A stretch of 64,000 nt of DNA from Halomonadaceae bacterium T82-2 (lineage in GTDB: Bacteria; Pseudomonadota; Gammaproteobacteria; Pseudomonadales; Halomonadaceae), in assembly GCA_001577635.1 (NCBI GenBank), contig LSBP01000003.1, positions 149,512 through 213,511 of the forward strand, given 5' to 3'. The position numbers were made by a program, and so were the translations under genes. The first letter of the stretch is position 1; every line of letters starts with the position of its first letter. The notes below the pieces were generated by a model, which had not been told where the DNA came from, did no database searches, and saw only the letters and a list, made by a program, of their open reading frames with translations. Positions 9,887-18,310 of the stretch are shown here, piece after piece.

Positions 9887-10227
9887 GCGATCTCGAGTTG
9901 CTGATCTTCATCGGGGTCTGCACCCTGGCCACCTTCCTGACCCGGGTCCTGCCCTTCGTGGCGCTGTCACGCCAGGCCGATCATCCGTTGATCCTGCACC
10001 TGGGGCGCTACCTGCCGCCGGCGGTCATGGCGATTCTGGTGATCTACGCCCTGCGCGACCTGACGCCCTGGAGCGCGGGACAGCTGAATGTGTCAGCGCA
10101 GGGCGTGCCGCTGATCCTGGCGTCACTGGCCGTCGTGTTCCTGCACCTGTGGCGACGCAATGCCCTGCTGTCGATCGTCGGAGGAACCGGCCTGTACATG
10201 GTGCTGATCCAGCTGGTCTGGCCGTGA
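9883..10227 (+). CDS. azlD: AzlD-type branched-chain amino acid exporter, small subunit
   Basis: A 114-residue protein with four membrane segments, the obligate small partner of AzlC. The start LIFIGVCTLATFLTRVLPF and the central LGRYLPPAVMAILVIYAL are characteristic of the family. ATGA-type overlap with azlC indicates coupled translation and a stoichiometric complex. A GGAGG lies just upstream inside azlC. The next 129 bases before pdxH show no recognisable element. Confidence 0.92.
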   Translation: MSDLELLIFIGVCTLATFLTRVLPFVALSRQADHPLILHLGRYLPPAVMAILVIYALRDLTPWSAGQLNVSAQGVPLILASLAVVFLHLWRRNALLSIVGGTGLYMVLIQLVWP

Positions 10228-10356
10228 GGCGGCGGTTGTCGTGCATGCATCCTGAGCCAGATCACGGTCGGGCCACAACGATGCCGATGAGCCGCTTTTC
10301 GGGTTGAGCCCGCCAGCATCACGGGCGATGATGAAGGGAAACTTCAGGAGAGCACC

Positions 10357-10998
10357 ATGACTACCGACATTGCCGACGTGCGTCGCAACTATACCGGAGA
10401 TCATCTCGATATCCGGAACACCCCCGACTCGCCGGTCACGTTGTTCGAGGACTGGCTTGCCCAGGCGTTGAAACAGGAAAACGACGACGCCAATGCCATG
10501 ACGCTGGCCACCGTCGACAGCCTGGGCATGCCGCATGCCCGCATCGTGCTGCTCAAGGGTCTCGACGAGCGTGGCCTCGTCTTCTACACCAGCTACCAGA
10601 GCCACAAGGGCGCGGAACTGGCCAATGTGCCGCATGCCGCCCTGGTCTTCTGGTGGCCGGTCCTGCAACGCCAGGTGCGCGTCGAGGGGCGCGTCGTTCA
10701 GGTTGCGGACGGCGAGTCGGATCGCTACTTCCAGAGTCGTCCGCGGGCCAGTCAGCTGAGTGCCTGGATCTCCCAGCAGGGCGTGGAGATTCCCGATCGC
10801 GAATGGCTGGAGGAACGGCGGCACCGCTTCGAGCAGCTCTATACCGATCAGTCGATCGACCGGCCGCCCCACTGGGGAGGCTATCGGGTCGAGCCGGAGG
10901 TGTTCGAATTCTGGCAGGGGCAGTCCGATCGACTGCATGACCGGCTGCGCTATCGTCGCCATGACAACGACTGGATCAAGGTTCGCCTGGCGCCGTGA
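10357..10998 (+). CDS. pdxH: Pyridoxamine 5'-phosphate oxidase
   Basis: A 213-residue FMN enzyme that oxidises pyridoxine or pyridoxamine 5'-phosphate to PLP. Family motifs in order are MTLATVDSLGMPHARIVLLKG (split here as ATVDSLGMPHARIVLLK), FYTSYQSHKG, FWWPVLQRQVRVEG, then SRPRASQLSAW and HWGGYRVEPEVFEFWQG, and the C-terminal RLAP that closes the active site. Length equals that of E. coli PdxH within a few residues. AGGAGAG precedes ATG 10357. It is a single gene, ended by a strong hairpin shared with the convergent betaine operon. Confidence 0.96.
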   Translation: MTTDIADVRRNYTGDHLDIRNTPDSPVTLFEDWLAQALKQENDDANAMTLATVDSLGMPHARIVLLKGLDERGLVFYTSYQSHKGAELANVPHAALVFWWPVLQRQVRVEGRVVQVADGESDRYFQSRPRASQLSAWISQQGVEIPDREWLEERRHRFEQLYTDQSIDRPPHWGGYRVEPEVFEFWQGQSDRLHDRLRYRRHDNDWIKVRLAP

Positions 10999-11063
10999 AC
11001 CCGCTGGCCCGTCGCCAGGCGGGCCATTGCCCCCCACTCAGATCTGCGCCCCTCGCCCCATGA

Positions 11064-11093
11064 GAAACGCCCGGCCATTCGGCCGGGCGTTTC
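11064..11093. terminator. Bidirectional terminator between pdxH and proX
   Basis: A perfect 13-bp stem (GAAACGCCCGGCC 11064-11076 and its complement 11081-11093) with a four-base ATTC loop. The stem base supplies short T runs on both strands, and it lies between two convergent genes. Confidence 0.75.
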
Positions 11094-11120
11094 GCGCTAG
11101 GCGGATCGTGCAGGTGGCGA

Positions 11121-12017
11121 TCAGCTGTCGATGCCCTGCGTCCACTGCTTGACCACATCCGGGTGCTCGTCGACCCACTTCTGGGCGTTTTCGTAGGGGT
11201 CGGAATCTTCCTTCTGGTTCATCAGCATGACCTGCCCCATCTGCTCCGGGGTCCAGTGGAAGTTGTCGAGCAGCTGGTAGACCGCCGGCATGTCTTCCTT
11301 CAGGCCCTTGCGCGCGATGCTGTGAATCTCCTCGGCGTCACCATAGACGTTCTTGGGATCGTCGAGATACTTGAGATCCCAGCGCGCGAACATCCAGTGC
11401 GGCGTCCAGCCGGTCACCACGATGTCGTCGTGGTTCTTGATGGCGGCCTGCAGGGCGGCGGTCATGGTCGCGCCGCTGCCGCTCTGCAGATCGATGGTGT
11501 CGTCGAGGCCGTAGGCGTCGATGGCATCCTCGGTCAGCCCCATCAGGCCGGCACCCGGGTCGATGCCCACGATCTCGTCATCGACCATGTCCGCCTTCTC
11601 GGGCTTGGCCAGCTGGTCGATGGAATCGATGTCGGTGTAGGCCGGCACGACCAGGCCCAGCTTGGTGCCCTCGAGGTTGGCGCCGAGGTCCACCAGCTTG
11701 TTCTTGGTCTGCTCGTAGTAGTTCTTGTGGGTCGTCGGCAGCCAGGCGGCGACCATGCCGTCGGCGTCGCCGTAGGCGACGGCCTGCCACATGGCGGCGG
11801 CCGACAATGACGACAGCTTGACGTTGTAGCCCATGTCCTCGAGCACGGCGCGCACCACATTGGTGGAGGCGACTTCGGATGCCCATTCGACATAGGCCAG
11901 GGTGACATCCCCCTTGCTGCCTTCCTGTGCCTGGGCCAGCCCGCTCACGCCGAGGCCGGCGATCATCATGAGCGAACCGAAACGAACGGCACGGGACATG
12001 GTATTGACGGTCTTCAT
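11121..12017 (-). CDS. proX: Glycine betaine ABC transporter, substrate-binding protein
   Basis: A 298-residue periplasmic OpuAC/ProX-like protein with a signal peptide ending near GLAQAQ (about residue 31). The mature part starts DVTLAYVEWASEVASTNVV and contains aromatic positions such as AAMWQAVAYGDADGMVAAWLP, TGWTPHWMFARWDLKYL, and YENAQKWVDEHPDVV, matching choline/betaine-binding proteins that cage the quaternary ammonium. It is last in a proV-proW-proX operon. ATG 12017 is preferred over the GTG just upstream because AAGGGG then has normal spacing. Confidence 0.92.
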   Translation of the reverse strand: MKTVNTMSRAVRFGSLMMIAGLGVSGLAQAQEGSKGDVTLAYVEWASEVASTNVVRAVLEDMGYNVKLSSLSAAAMWQAVAYGDADGMVAAWLPTTHKNYYEQTKNKLVDLGANLEGTKLGLVVPAYTDIDSIDQLAKPEKADMVDDEIVGIDPGAGLMGLTEDAIDAYGLDDTIDLQSGSGATMTAALQAAIKNHDDIVVTGWTPHWMFARWDLKYLDDPKNVYGDAEEIHSIARKGLKEDMPAVYQLLDNFHWTPEQMGQVMLMNQKEDSDPYENAQKWVDEHPDVVKQWTQGIDS

Positions 12018-12112
12018 CACTTTCCCCTTCTTGTGGTCTTGAGAATGACGACGGCCCCGGCCGGCGGAGCCGCCTCGTGGCCGATCGGAGGATCGGCCAC
12101 GAACATGGCGTC

Positions 12113-12955
12113 TTACTGCGCCTTCTTGGTCTTGCGGAAAGATTGGGTCAGCCGGTCCAGAACCATGGCCAGGATGACCACGGCGATGCCCGCCTCGAAG
12201 CCGTCGCCCGGACGCAGGCGCTGGATCGCCTTCCAGACCTCGTTGCCCAGGCCGTCGGCGCCGATCATGGCGGCGATGACCACCATCGACAGGGCCAGCA
12301 TGATGGTCTGGTTGATGCCGGCCATGATGGTCGGCAGCGACAGTGGCAGCTGAACCTTGACGAGCTTCTGGCTACGGGTCGAGCCGAAGGCGTCGGCGGC
12401 CTCGATCAGCTCCTTGGGCACCTGGCGAATCCCCAGCGTGGTGAAGCGGATCGCCGGCGGCATGGAGAAGATCACCGTGGCAAAGATGGCCGACACCGAG
12501 CCGATGCCGAAGAACGGGATCGCCGGGATCAGGTAGACGAAGGCCGGCATGGTCTGCATGAAGTCCAGCACCGGCATGATGATGGCGTAGAAGCGGTTGG
12601 AAATCGCCGCCAGAATGCCCAGCGGGAGCGCGATGACCACGGCCACCAGGGTGGCGATGACCACCAGCGTCAGCGACTCGATCATCGGGTCCCAGAGCCC
12701 CAGATTCCAGATCAGCGCCAGGCCGAGTGCCGAGCCGACGGCCAGGCGAACGCTGGACATTCGCCAGCACAGCAGCGCGATCAGCGCGATCAGCGACCAG
12801 GCCGGCATCCACATCAGCGCATCGTTGAGCGAGTTGATGCCGCCCTGCGTGACATGGGAGATGCCGCGTGTCACCGCGGAGAATTGGGTCGTCAGGTAGT
12901 CCAGTCCGCCCTCGATCCAGTCGCCGAGCGGAAGACGGGGGATATCGATAGCCAT
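12113..12955 (-). CDS. proW: Glycine betaine ABC transporter, permease
   Basis: A 280-residue permease with about six spans. The EAA loop reads LIEAADAFGSTRSQKLVKVQLPLSLPTIMAGI, seen here in shorter pieces such as EAADAFGSTRSQKL. It begins with a short amphipathic N-terminus, as in ProW-like proteins, and ends with a basic RKTKKAQ tail. Its start overlaps the stop of proV (ATGA), and proX follows after 95 bases. The complex imports the compatible solute glycine betaine, or a related betaine, during osmotic stress. Confidence 0.93.
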   Translation of the reverse strand: MAIDIPRLPLGDWIEGGLDYLTTQFSAVTRGISHVTQGGINSLNDALMWMPAWSLIALIALLCWRMSSVRLAVGSALGLALIWNLGLWDPMIESLTLVVIATLVAVVIALPLGILAAISNRFYAIIMPVLDFMQTMPAFVYLIPAIPFFGIGSVSAIFATVIFSMPPAIRFTTLGIRQVPKELIEAADAFGSTRSQKLVKVQLPLSLPTIMAGINQTIMLALSMVVIAAMIGADGLGNEVWKAIQRLRPGDGFEAGIAVVILAMVLDRLTQSFRKTKKAQ

Positions 12956-14157
12956 CAGCGTTCTCCAGATTCAGCCAGTTCCGCCAGCACGGCGCCCTTC
13001 ACCACCACGCCCAGCAGGCGCTGATTCTCGTCGACCACGGCGATGGGGCGGCTCTTTTCATTGAACATCGCGAACAGGTTGTTCAACGGTTCATCGGGGC
13101 CGACACGCGGAAAGTCGTCGTGCAGGATCGCCTTGATGGACTGCTCCCCGTCCTTGGCGGCCTGGTCGGCGGCATCCGCGTCCACGAGGCCGAGCAGCTT
13201 GCGCTCGCGTGTCGTGACATAGATGGAGTCGAGCCCGTTTTCGCTGAGCTTGCGCAGCACCGTGCGCGGGCCGTCGTCCTCGCGCGCCGTGGCACGGACC
13301 GGGCGCATGGCATGCCGCGCGGTCAGAATGCGCGACATGTCGACCCCCTCGATGAAGCGAGCCACGTACTCGTCGGCCGGGTTGGTGAGGATATCCTCGG
13401 GCGTGCCGATCTGCACGATCTCGCCATCCTTGAGCAGGATGATGCGGTCGCCGATGTTCAGGGCCTCGTCGAGATCGTGGGTGATGAAGATGGTGGTCTT
13501 CTTCATCCGGTGCTGCAGCTCCAGCAGCTCCTGCTGCATGTCCTTGCGGATCAGCGGGTCGAGGGCCGAGAAGGCCTCGTCCATCAGCAGCACGCTGGAA
13601 TCGTTGGCCAGCGCGCGGGCCAGACCGACGCGCTGCTGCATGCCGCCGGACAGCTGGCTCGGCATGGCGTCTTCCCAGCCATCCAGCCCCACCTGCTTCA
13701 GGGCGTCACGGGCCTTCTGGGTACGTTCGGCCTTGTCGACCCCGCGGATCTCCAGGCCGTACTCGGCGTTGTTCTGCACCGTGCGATGCGGAAACAGCGC
13801 GAAATTCTGGAAGACCATGGAGAAGTGCCTGCGGCGACACTGCAGCAGCTCCTTCTCGTTGAGCTTGGGGATGTTTTCCCCATCGATGATGATGTCGCCT
13901 TCGGTGGGCTCGATCAGCCGGTTGAGACAGCGGATCAGGGTGGACTTGCCGGAGCCCGACAGCCCCATGATCACCAGCAGCTCGCCCTCCTTGACGTCGA
14001 AGCTGATGTTGGAAAGGCCCAGGGTCTGGCCGGTCTTCTCGAGGATCTCGGGCCGCTTCAGGCCCTGGTCGCGCAACTCGAGTGCCTTCTTCGGCTGGCT
14101 GCCGAAGACCTTGCTCAGGCCGCGTACCTGGATCTTGGTCGTTTGGGATTCGCTCAT
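12955..14157 (-). CDS. proV: Glycine betaine ABC transporter, ATP-binding protein with CBS pair
   Basis: A 400-residue ATPase. Walker A GLSGSGKST (residues 65-73), signature LSGGMQQR and Walker B LLMDEAFSALD are present. A C-terminal CBS-domain pair (about 285-395, ending RLLGVVVKGAVLAELAES) follows; in OpuA-type importers it senses ionic strength. The insertion KALELRDQGLKRPEILEKTG before the ABC core is typical of ProV. ATG 14157 starts MSESQTTKIQ; the frame extends further upstream but lacks conservation. A sigma70-like promoter sits about 120 bases upstream. Confidence 0.94.
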   Translation of the reverse strand: MSESQTTKIQVRGLSKVFGSQPKKALELRDQGLKRPEILEKTGQTLGLSNISFDVKEGELLVIMGLSGSGKSTLIRCLNRLIEPTEGDIIIDGENIPKLNEKELLQCRRRHFSMVFQNFALFPHRTVQNNAEYGLEIRGVDKAERTQKARDALKQVGLDGWEDAMPSQLSGGMQQRVGLARALANDSSVLLMDEAFSALDPLIRKDMQQELLELQHRMKKTTIFITHDLDEALNIGDRIILLKDGEIVQIGTPEDILTNPADEYVARFIEGVDMSRILTARHAMRPVRATAREDDGPRTVLRKLSENGLDSIYVTTRERKLLGLVDADAADQAAKDGEQSIKAILHDDFPRVGPDEPLNNLFAMFNEKSRPIAVVDENQRLLGVVVKGAVLAELAESGER

Positions 14158-14273
14158 CGACTTCGCCTGTTTTCGTCGTGACCTGTCTCGTCGCGGGATA
14201 GGCGATGGCAATGGATTCTGCATTGCAATCGCTTATCCCTGCTCTCATAACGATTACTTATAATTTACGGCGC

Positions 14274-14302
14274 ATCATACATTCTTATTGAAAGGGCTTC
14301 AA
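14274..14302 (-). promoter_or_regulatory. Promoter of proVWX
   Basis: On the minus strand, TTGAAG (plus coordinates 14297-14302) and TATGAT (14274-14279) are separated by exactly 17 bases, within an AT-rich stretch unlike the surrounding DNA. This gives a leader of about 110 bases before the proV ATG. AT-rich flanks are usual for osmoregulated promoters. Confidence 0.65.
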
Positions 14303-14379
14303 ATCAGAATAGCTGATGATTGATCAACGGTTCAAAAAAACACTGGCTCAACCATGCGCCTGTGCGACGAGCGAGGTCC

Positions 14380-17127
14380 TCAGACCCTTGGGTTTTCCAG
14401 ACGGTGGCGTTGCCAGTCGCTGGTGGGTTCGTTGAGTCGCAGGGCAGCGTCGACCACCTGCTCCTCCATGTTGTAGCGGCAGGTGAAGCCGAGTTGCTTC
14501 ATCAGGGCGCGCATCGGGCCGTTGTCTATCATGATCTTGCCGATCATTTCCAGGGTGCCGAGCCCCCGGCAGTAGCGGATCATCTTCTCCATCAGCAGCC
14601 GCCCCAGCCCGTGGCCGTGCAGGTCGTCGCGGATGATGATCGAGAACTCGGTGCGAATGTTGTCCGGGTCGTTCCAGACCCGGACGACCCCCAGCATCTC
14701 CTTGCTGCCGTCATCGCGCTGATGCTCGGCGATGAAGGCCATCTGGCGGTCGTAGTTGATCTGGGCCAGGCGTGACAGGTCGCGCTGGGTCAGGTCGGCC
14801 TTGTTGTGGAAGTAGCGATAGCGAATGCTCTCCTCGGAAAGCTGGGCGTGGAAGCTGGTGATCAGGGGGGCATCCTCGCCGCGGATCGGACGGATCTCGA
14901 CCGGCATGCCGTCGTTGAGGGTGACCCACTCTCGCAGCTCCTCGGGATAAGGCATGATGGCATGGCGCGCCGGCCTGCCGAGGTCCATGGCGAAGTCGAC
15001 GGCCACCAGGCCATCGCGGTTGAGCAGCAGCGGGTTGAGCTCGAGACCACGCAGTTCCGGCAGGTCGGAGGCCATCTGCGAGAGCTTGACCAGCAGCTGG
15101 CAGAGCCGGTCGATATCGCGCTCGGGGTCGCGGGAATGCTCATGGATCAGGCGTGCGGCGTGGGTGCGCTGGATGAGCTCGTCGGCCAGGGTCATGTTCA
15201 GTGGCGGCAGCGCGACATGGCGGTCGGCGAGCACGTTGACCTTGTAGCCGCCGATCCCGAACACGATGACCGGACCGAAGGTCGCGTCCCGGGTGATGCC
15301 CGCGCAGAGCTGCATGGAGTGCTTGCCGCGCTGCATGCTCTGCAGGCAATACTCGTGGATACGGCTTTCCGGAAACTTCTCGCGAACCTTGTCGCCGAGA
15401 CGGCGGATGCCGTCGGCCACCTGCTCCGGGCTCTCCAGGTCCTGCAGCAGGCCGGCGGAGAGCTTGTGGGGATGACTGCGATAGCGAAACGGCACGCAGT
15501 TGTGGTCGTGTACCACCTTCAGGGCCATGCGGCCGTCCAGCTGGGCCGCGGCTTCGGCCCCCTCCTCGGGGGTTGCGATGTAGCGGCTCGGCGCCGCGGG
15601 GATGCCGTAGGCCGCCAGCACCTCCGCGGTCTCCCGATGGGTCAGGCGATCGCGGTTGCCGGCCTTGGCTTCCTCGATCAGGCGATGGCAGCGGGTTCGG
15701 ATGTCCGGTGTGGTCGTGAACGGCAGGCTCGGCGGTGTTTCCTGCAGCAGCGCCTGCACACGCTGGTAGTCGACCATGTGCATGAAGGCCTTGATGGCCT
15801 TCTCGGGCGAAATGTACGTCGGGATCCCCGCCAGGTTGCATTCGTGGCGGGCGCTCAGCGCTTCCTCGAGGCCCATCCAGCTGGTCAGCAGATTGCGCTT
15901 GAAGCGCCGGCGATTGGCGACCAGGGCCTGGGCGGTGGTGCGCGACGGGGCCAGTCGCGTGGGGGCATGGACCACCAGCACGGCATCGGTATTGGCGTCG
16001 GCGGCGACGATTTCCAGCGCCTCGACGAAGCGCTCGGGGGTCGCATGCCCGCCCAGGTCCACCGGGTTGCGCCCCGGCAGGCTGAGGTCGAACTCTCCGG
16101 CGGTGAGCGCCTCGCGTGTTTCCGCCGTGAAATCGGCCAGACGCCCGCCGGCACTGACCAGCTTGTCGATGGCCAGCAGGGCCGGCCCCAGCCCGTTGGC
16201 GACGATGGCCAGACGGTCGCCGCGCAGCGGCTTCATCCGGGTCAGCGTCTCGAGAGCGTCGAACAGCGCGTCGGAATCGTCCACCCGGACCACCCCGGCC
16301 CGCGACAGGGCGGCATCGATGATCACATCGCGGTTGGCCACGCCCGGTGTCGGCGCGACCGCGGCGAGATCGGACTGCGGCGTGCGGCCGCTCTTGATCG
16401 CCAGCACCAGGCGGTTGCGCGACGTGTCGCGCAGCGCGGTCATGAAATGCTGGGCATCGTGGATGCGCTCGAGGTGCAGCAGCATGGCCTGGCAGGGCGA
16501 GTACTGATTGATGTAGTCGATCAGGTCGGGGAGCATCACGTCGACGCTGTCGCCGAGCGTCACCAGGTGCGAAAAGCCGATGCCCCGCCCCGCCGCCCAG
16601 TCGATCATGGCGTTGCCGAGCATCCCGGACTGGCCCAGGTAGGCCACGCGCCCGCGCTTGATCGGCTGACTGGCATAGCTGGCGTTGAGCCGGCGTCCCG
16701 GAACGATCATGCCCATGCACTCCGGGCCCAGCACGCGAATGCCCGAGCGCCGCGCCGCGGCCAGCATGCGTTCGCGAATCGAGCCGCCGTCGCGTCCGGC
16801 ATCATCCAGGTAGGCGCCGCCCGAGAGCACCATGGCCGCCCTGACGCCGAAGCGGCCCAGCTGCTCGATCAGCTGCGGCACGGTATCGACCGGCGAGCAG
16901 ATCACCGCCAGGTCGGGCACCTCGGGCAGGTCGGCGACATGCCTGACGCAGGTGCGGCCGTGAACGGACGCATACCCCTTGGGGTTGACCGCCCAGATCG
17001 TGCCGGGGAACTGGCTTTCGGTCAGGTTGCCGATCACCAGCCCCCCCATCGAGTGGGTCTTTTCCGATGCACCGATGACCGCGATGGAGCGCGGTTCGAA
17101 GAAATACCGCAAGAAGCGCGTGCTCAC
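14380..17127 (-). CDS. Pat-type protein lysine acetyltransferase (acyl-CoA synthetase-like + GNAT)
   Basis: A 915-residue fusion. It runs from a CoA-binding domain (VIGASEKTHSMGG, about residues 17-29), through a succinyl-CoA-ligase-like region (LGQSGMLGNAMIDWAAGRG) and an ATP-grasp region (ELRGLELNPLLLNRDG), to a C-terminal GNAT acetyltransferase domain (about 725-880) with the acetyl-CoA loop HGHGLGRLL. This is the layout of Salmonella Pat and E. coli PatZ, which acetylate acetyl-CoA synthetase and other proteins. GTG 17127 is chosen because AGGGAGA precedes it with correct spacing. It is divergent from a deacetylase-fold gene, 106 bases apart. Confidence 0.92.
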   Translation of the reverse strand: MSTRFLRYFFEPRSIAVIGASEKTHSMGGLVIGNLTESQFPGTIWAVNPKGYASVHGRTCVRHVADLPEVPDLAVICSPVDTVPQLIEQLGRFGVRAAMVLSGGAYLDDAGRDGGSIRERMLAAARRSGIRVLGPECMGMIVPGRRLNASYASQPIKRGRVAYLGQSGMLGNAMIDWAAGRGIGFSHLVTLGDSVDVMLPDLIDYINQYSPCQAMLLHLERIHDAQHFMTALRDTSRNRLVLAIKSGRTPQSDLAAVAPTPGVANRDVIIDAALSRAGVVRVDDSDALFDALETLTRMKPLRGDRLAIVANGLGPALLAIDKLVSAGGRLADFTAETREALTAGEFDLSLPGRNPVDLGGHATPERFVEALEIVAADANTDAVLVVHAPTRLAPSRTTAQALVANRRRFKRNLLTSWMGLEEALSARHECNLAGIPTYISPEKAIKAFMHMVDYQRVQALLQETPPSLPFTTTPDIRTRCHRLIEEAKAGNRDRLTHRETAEVLAAYGIPAAPSRYIATPEEGAEAAAQLDGRMALKVVHDHNCVPFRYRSHPHKLSAGLLQDLESPEQVADGIRRLGDKVREKFPESRIHEYCLQSMQRGKHSMQLCAGITRDATFGPVIVFGIGGYKVNVLADRHVALPPLNMTLADELIQRTHAARLIHEHSRDPERDIDRLCQLLVKLSQMASDLPELRGLELNPLLLNRDGLVAVDFAMDLGRPARHAIMPYPEELREWVTLNDGMPVEIRPIRGEDAPLITSFHAQLSEESIRYRYFHNKADLTQRDLSRLAQINYDRQMAFIAEHQRDDGSKEMLGVVRVWNDPDNIRTEFSIIIRDDLHGHGLGRLLMEKMIRYCRGLGTLEMIGKIMIDNGPMRALMKQLGFTCRYNMEEQVVDAALRLNEPTSDWQRHRLENPRV

Positions 17128-17233
17128 GAGTGTCTCCCTTGCCCCGAGGTTGTTCCCTGTGTACGACTTATTGACAGTGTCGTGCAAGCCTCGCCGACCA
17201 TTACCTTGTTATGGCCTTCAGCCGGAGACCCCC

Positions 17234-18172
17234 ATGATCACTGCCTTCATCACGCATTCGCACTGTGATCTGCATCACATGGGGCCGGAACATCCGGAAA
17301 GTCCCAAGCGCCTGGAAAGCATTCGTGCCCACATGGCGCTGGCCGGCGTGCTCCAGCAGACCATGCAGTCCGAGGCCCGCCCCGCCACCGACGAACAGAT
17401 CACGCGCATCCATCCGGCGCGTCATCTGCAGGCCCTGAAACGCTGCGTCCCGGAGCAGGGGCTGATCAACCTCGACAACGACACCTTCATGAACCCCGAC
17501 AGCCTCGAGGCGGCCCGGTTCGCTGCCGGCGCGGCCATCACCGGGGTCGATCGGGTGATGCGCCACCAGGCCGACAACGTCTTCTGCGCCGTGCGCCCGC
17601 CGGGCCACCATGCCGAGATCAGCGAGGCGATGGGCTTCTGCTTCTTCAACAATGTCGCCGTGGCCGCCGCCCACGCCCGGGCGCGCTACGGTATCCGCCG
17701 GGTGGCCATCATCGATTTCGACGTCCACCAATGTAACGGCACGATCGACATCTTCGGCGGTGATCCCGACACCCTTGTGTGCACCAGCTATCAGTATCCC
17801 TTCTATCCCTGGCGGTACCTGCGTGCCAGTTTCGACAACGTCATTGACACGCCGCTCGAGCCCGGGTGCGATGGTCCGGCGTTCCGGCGGCTGGTGGAAC
17901 GCGACTGGCTGCCCGCCTTGCAGGCCCATCGCCCCGAGCTGATTCTCGTCTCGGCCGGCTTCGACGCGCATCGCGACGATCCCCTGGCGGACATCTGCCT
18001 GGACGATGTCGATTACCACTGGATCACCACGCTGATCATGGATGTCGCTCGTGTCCACGCGCAGAACCGCCTCGTCTCGGTGCTCGAGGGCGGTTACTCG
18101 CTCGAGGCGCTGGGTCGCAGCGCCACATCGCATGTCCGTGCCCTGCTGGGCCAGCCTTTCACGCAGGGGTGA
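17234..18172 (+). CDS. Histone deacetylase family protein (AcuC/acetylpolyamine amidohydrolase-like)
   Basis: A 312-residue zinc amidohydrolase of the class II HDAC-like bacterial group. The charge-relay pair is in PPGHHAE (His125, His126). The three zinc ligands are conserved: Asp163 and His165 in DFDVH, and Asp244 in SAGFDAHRDDPL. The residues after His165 are QCNGT rather than the usual HGNGT. Possible substrates are acetyl-lysine proteins or acetylated polyamines. Being divergent from a Pat acetyltransferase supports the protein-deacetylase reading. ATG 17234 follows GGAGA. Confidence 0.9.
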   Translation: MITAFITHSHCDLHHMGPEHPESPKRLESIRAHMALAGVLQQTMQSEARPATDEQITRIHPARHLQALKRCVPEQGLINLDNDTFMNPDSLEAARFAAGAAITGVDRVMRHQADNVFCAVRPPGHHAEISEAMGFCFFNNVAVAAAHARARYGIRRVAIIDFDVHQCNGTIDIFGGDPDTLVCTSYQYPFYPWRYLRASFDNVIDTPLEPGCDGPAFRRLVERDWLPALQAHRPELILVSAGFDAHRDDPLADICLDDVDYHWITTLIMDVARVHAQNRLVSVLEGGYSLEALGRSATSHVRALLGQPFTQG

Positions 18173-18175
18173 ATT

Positions 18176-18201
18176 GGCGTTTCCCGAAATCGGGAAACGC
18201 C
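18176..18201 (+). terminator. Hairpin after the deacetylase-fold gene
   Basis: A perfect 11-bp stem (GGCGTTTCCCG and CGGGAAACGCC) with an AAAT loop, starting four bases after the stop codon. There is no T-run afterwards, so it may stabilise the mRNA end or terminate only partially. Confidence 0.5.
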
Positions 18202-18277
18202 GAGGCGCCATGGTCGTTCGTGGTCATGCCAATAGCGGGATTCGGCAGCGAATGGGTGCCGGGCTGTGGTAGCATCG

Positions 18278-18294
18278 AGGAAACTAAGTTTCCT
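18278..18294. promoter_or_regulatory. Palindromic operator upstream of the XRE-cupin gene
   Basis: The 17-base sequence AGGAAACTAAGTTTCCT is a perfect inverted repeat of 8-base arms around one central A. It lies 16 bases before the ATG of an XRE-type DNA-binding protein. A perfect palindrome centred between promoter and start codon is the classic position for autorepression by a dimeric HTH protein. Binding by the adjacent regulator is inferred. Confidence 0.65.
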
Positions 18295-18310
18295 ATCGTG
18301 AACAGCCACC

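Noticed and set aside
9163..10227. A 354-residue frame spanning azlC and azlD
   Set aside because: Only its last 114 codons are real (azlD from 9883); the earlier part is an out-of-frame read of azlC.
17173..17181. GACAGTGTC palindrome between the acetyltransferase and deacetylase genes
   Set aside because: Four-base arms are too short to stand out from chance without comparative data.
14806..17268. An 820-residue open frame opposite the acetyltransferase gene
   Set aside because: It is a long antisense shadow of the Pat gene produced by high-GC codon bias: low-complexity, rich in G/A/R/Q/H, no motif, no ribosome site. The same holds for 153-1451 and 1643-3625 on the minus strand.
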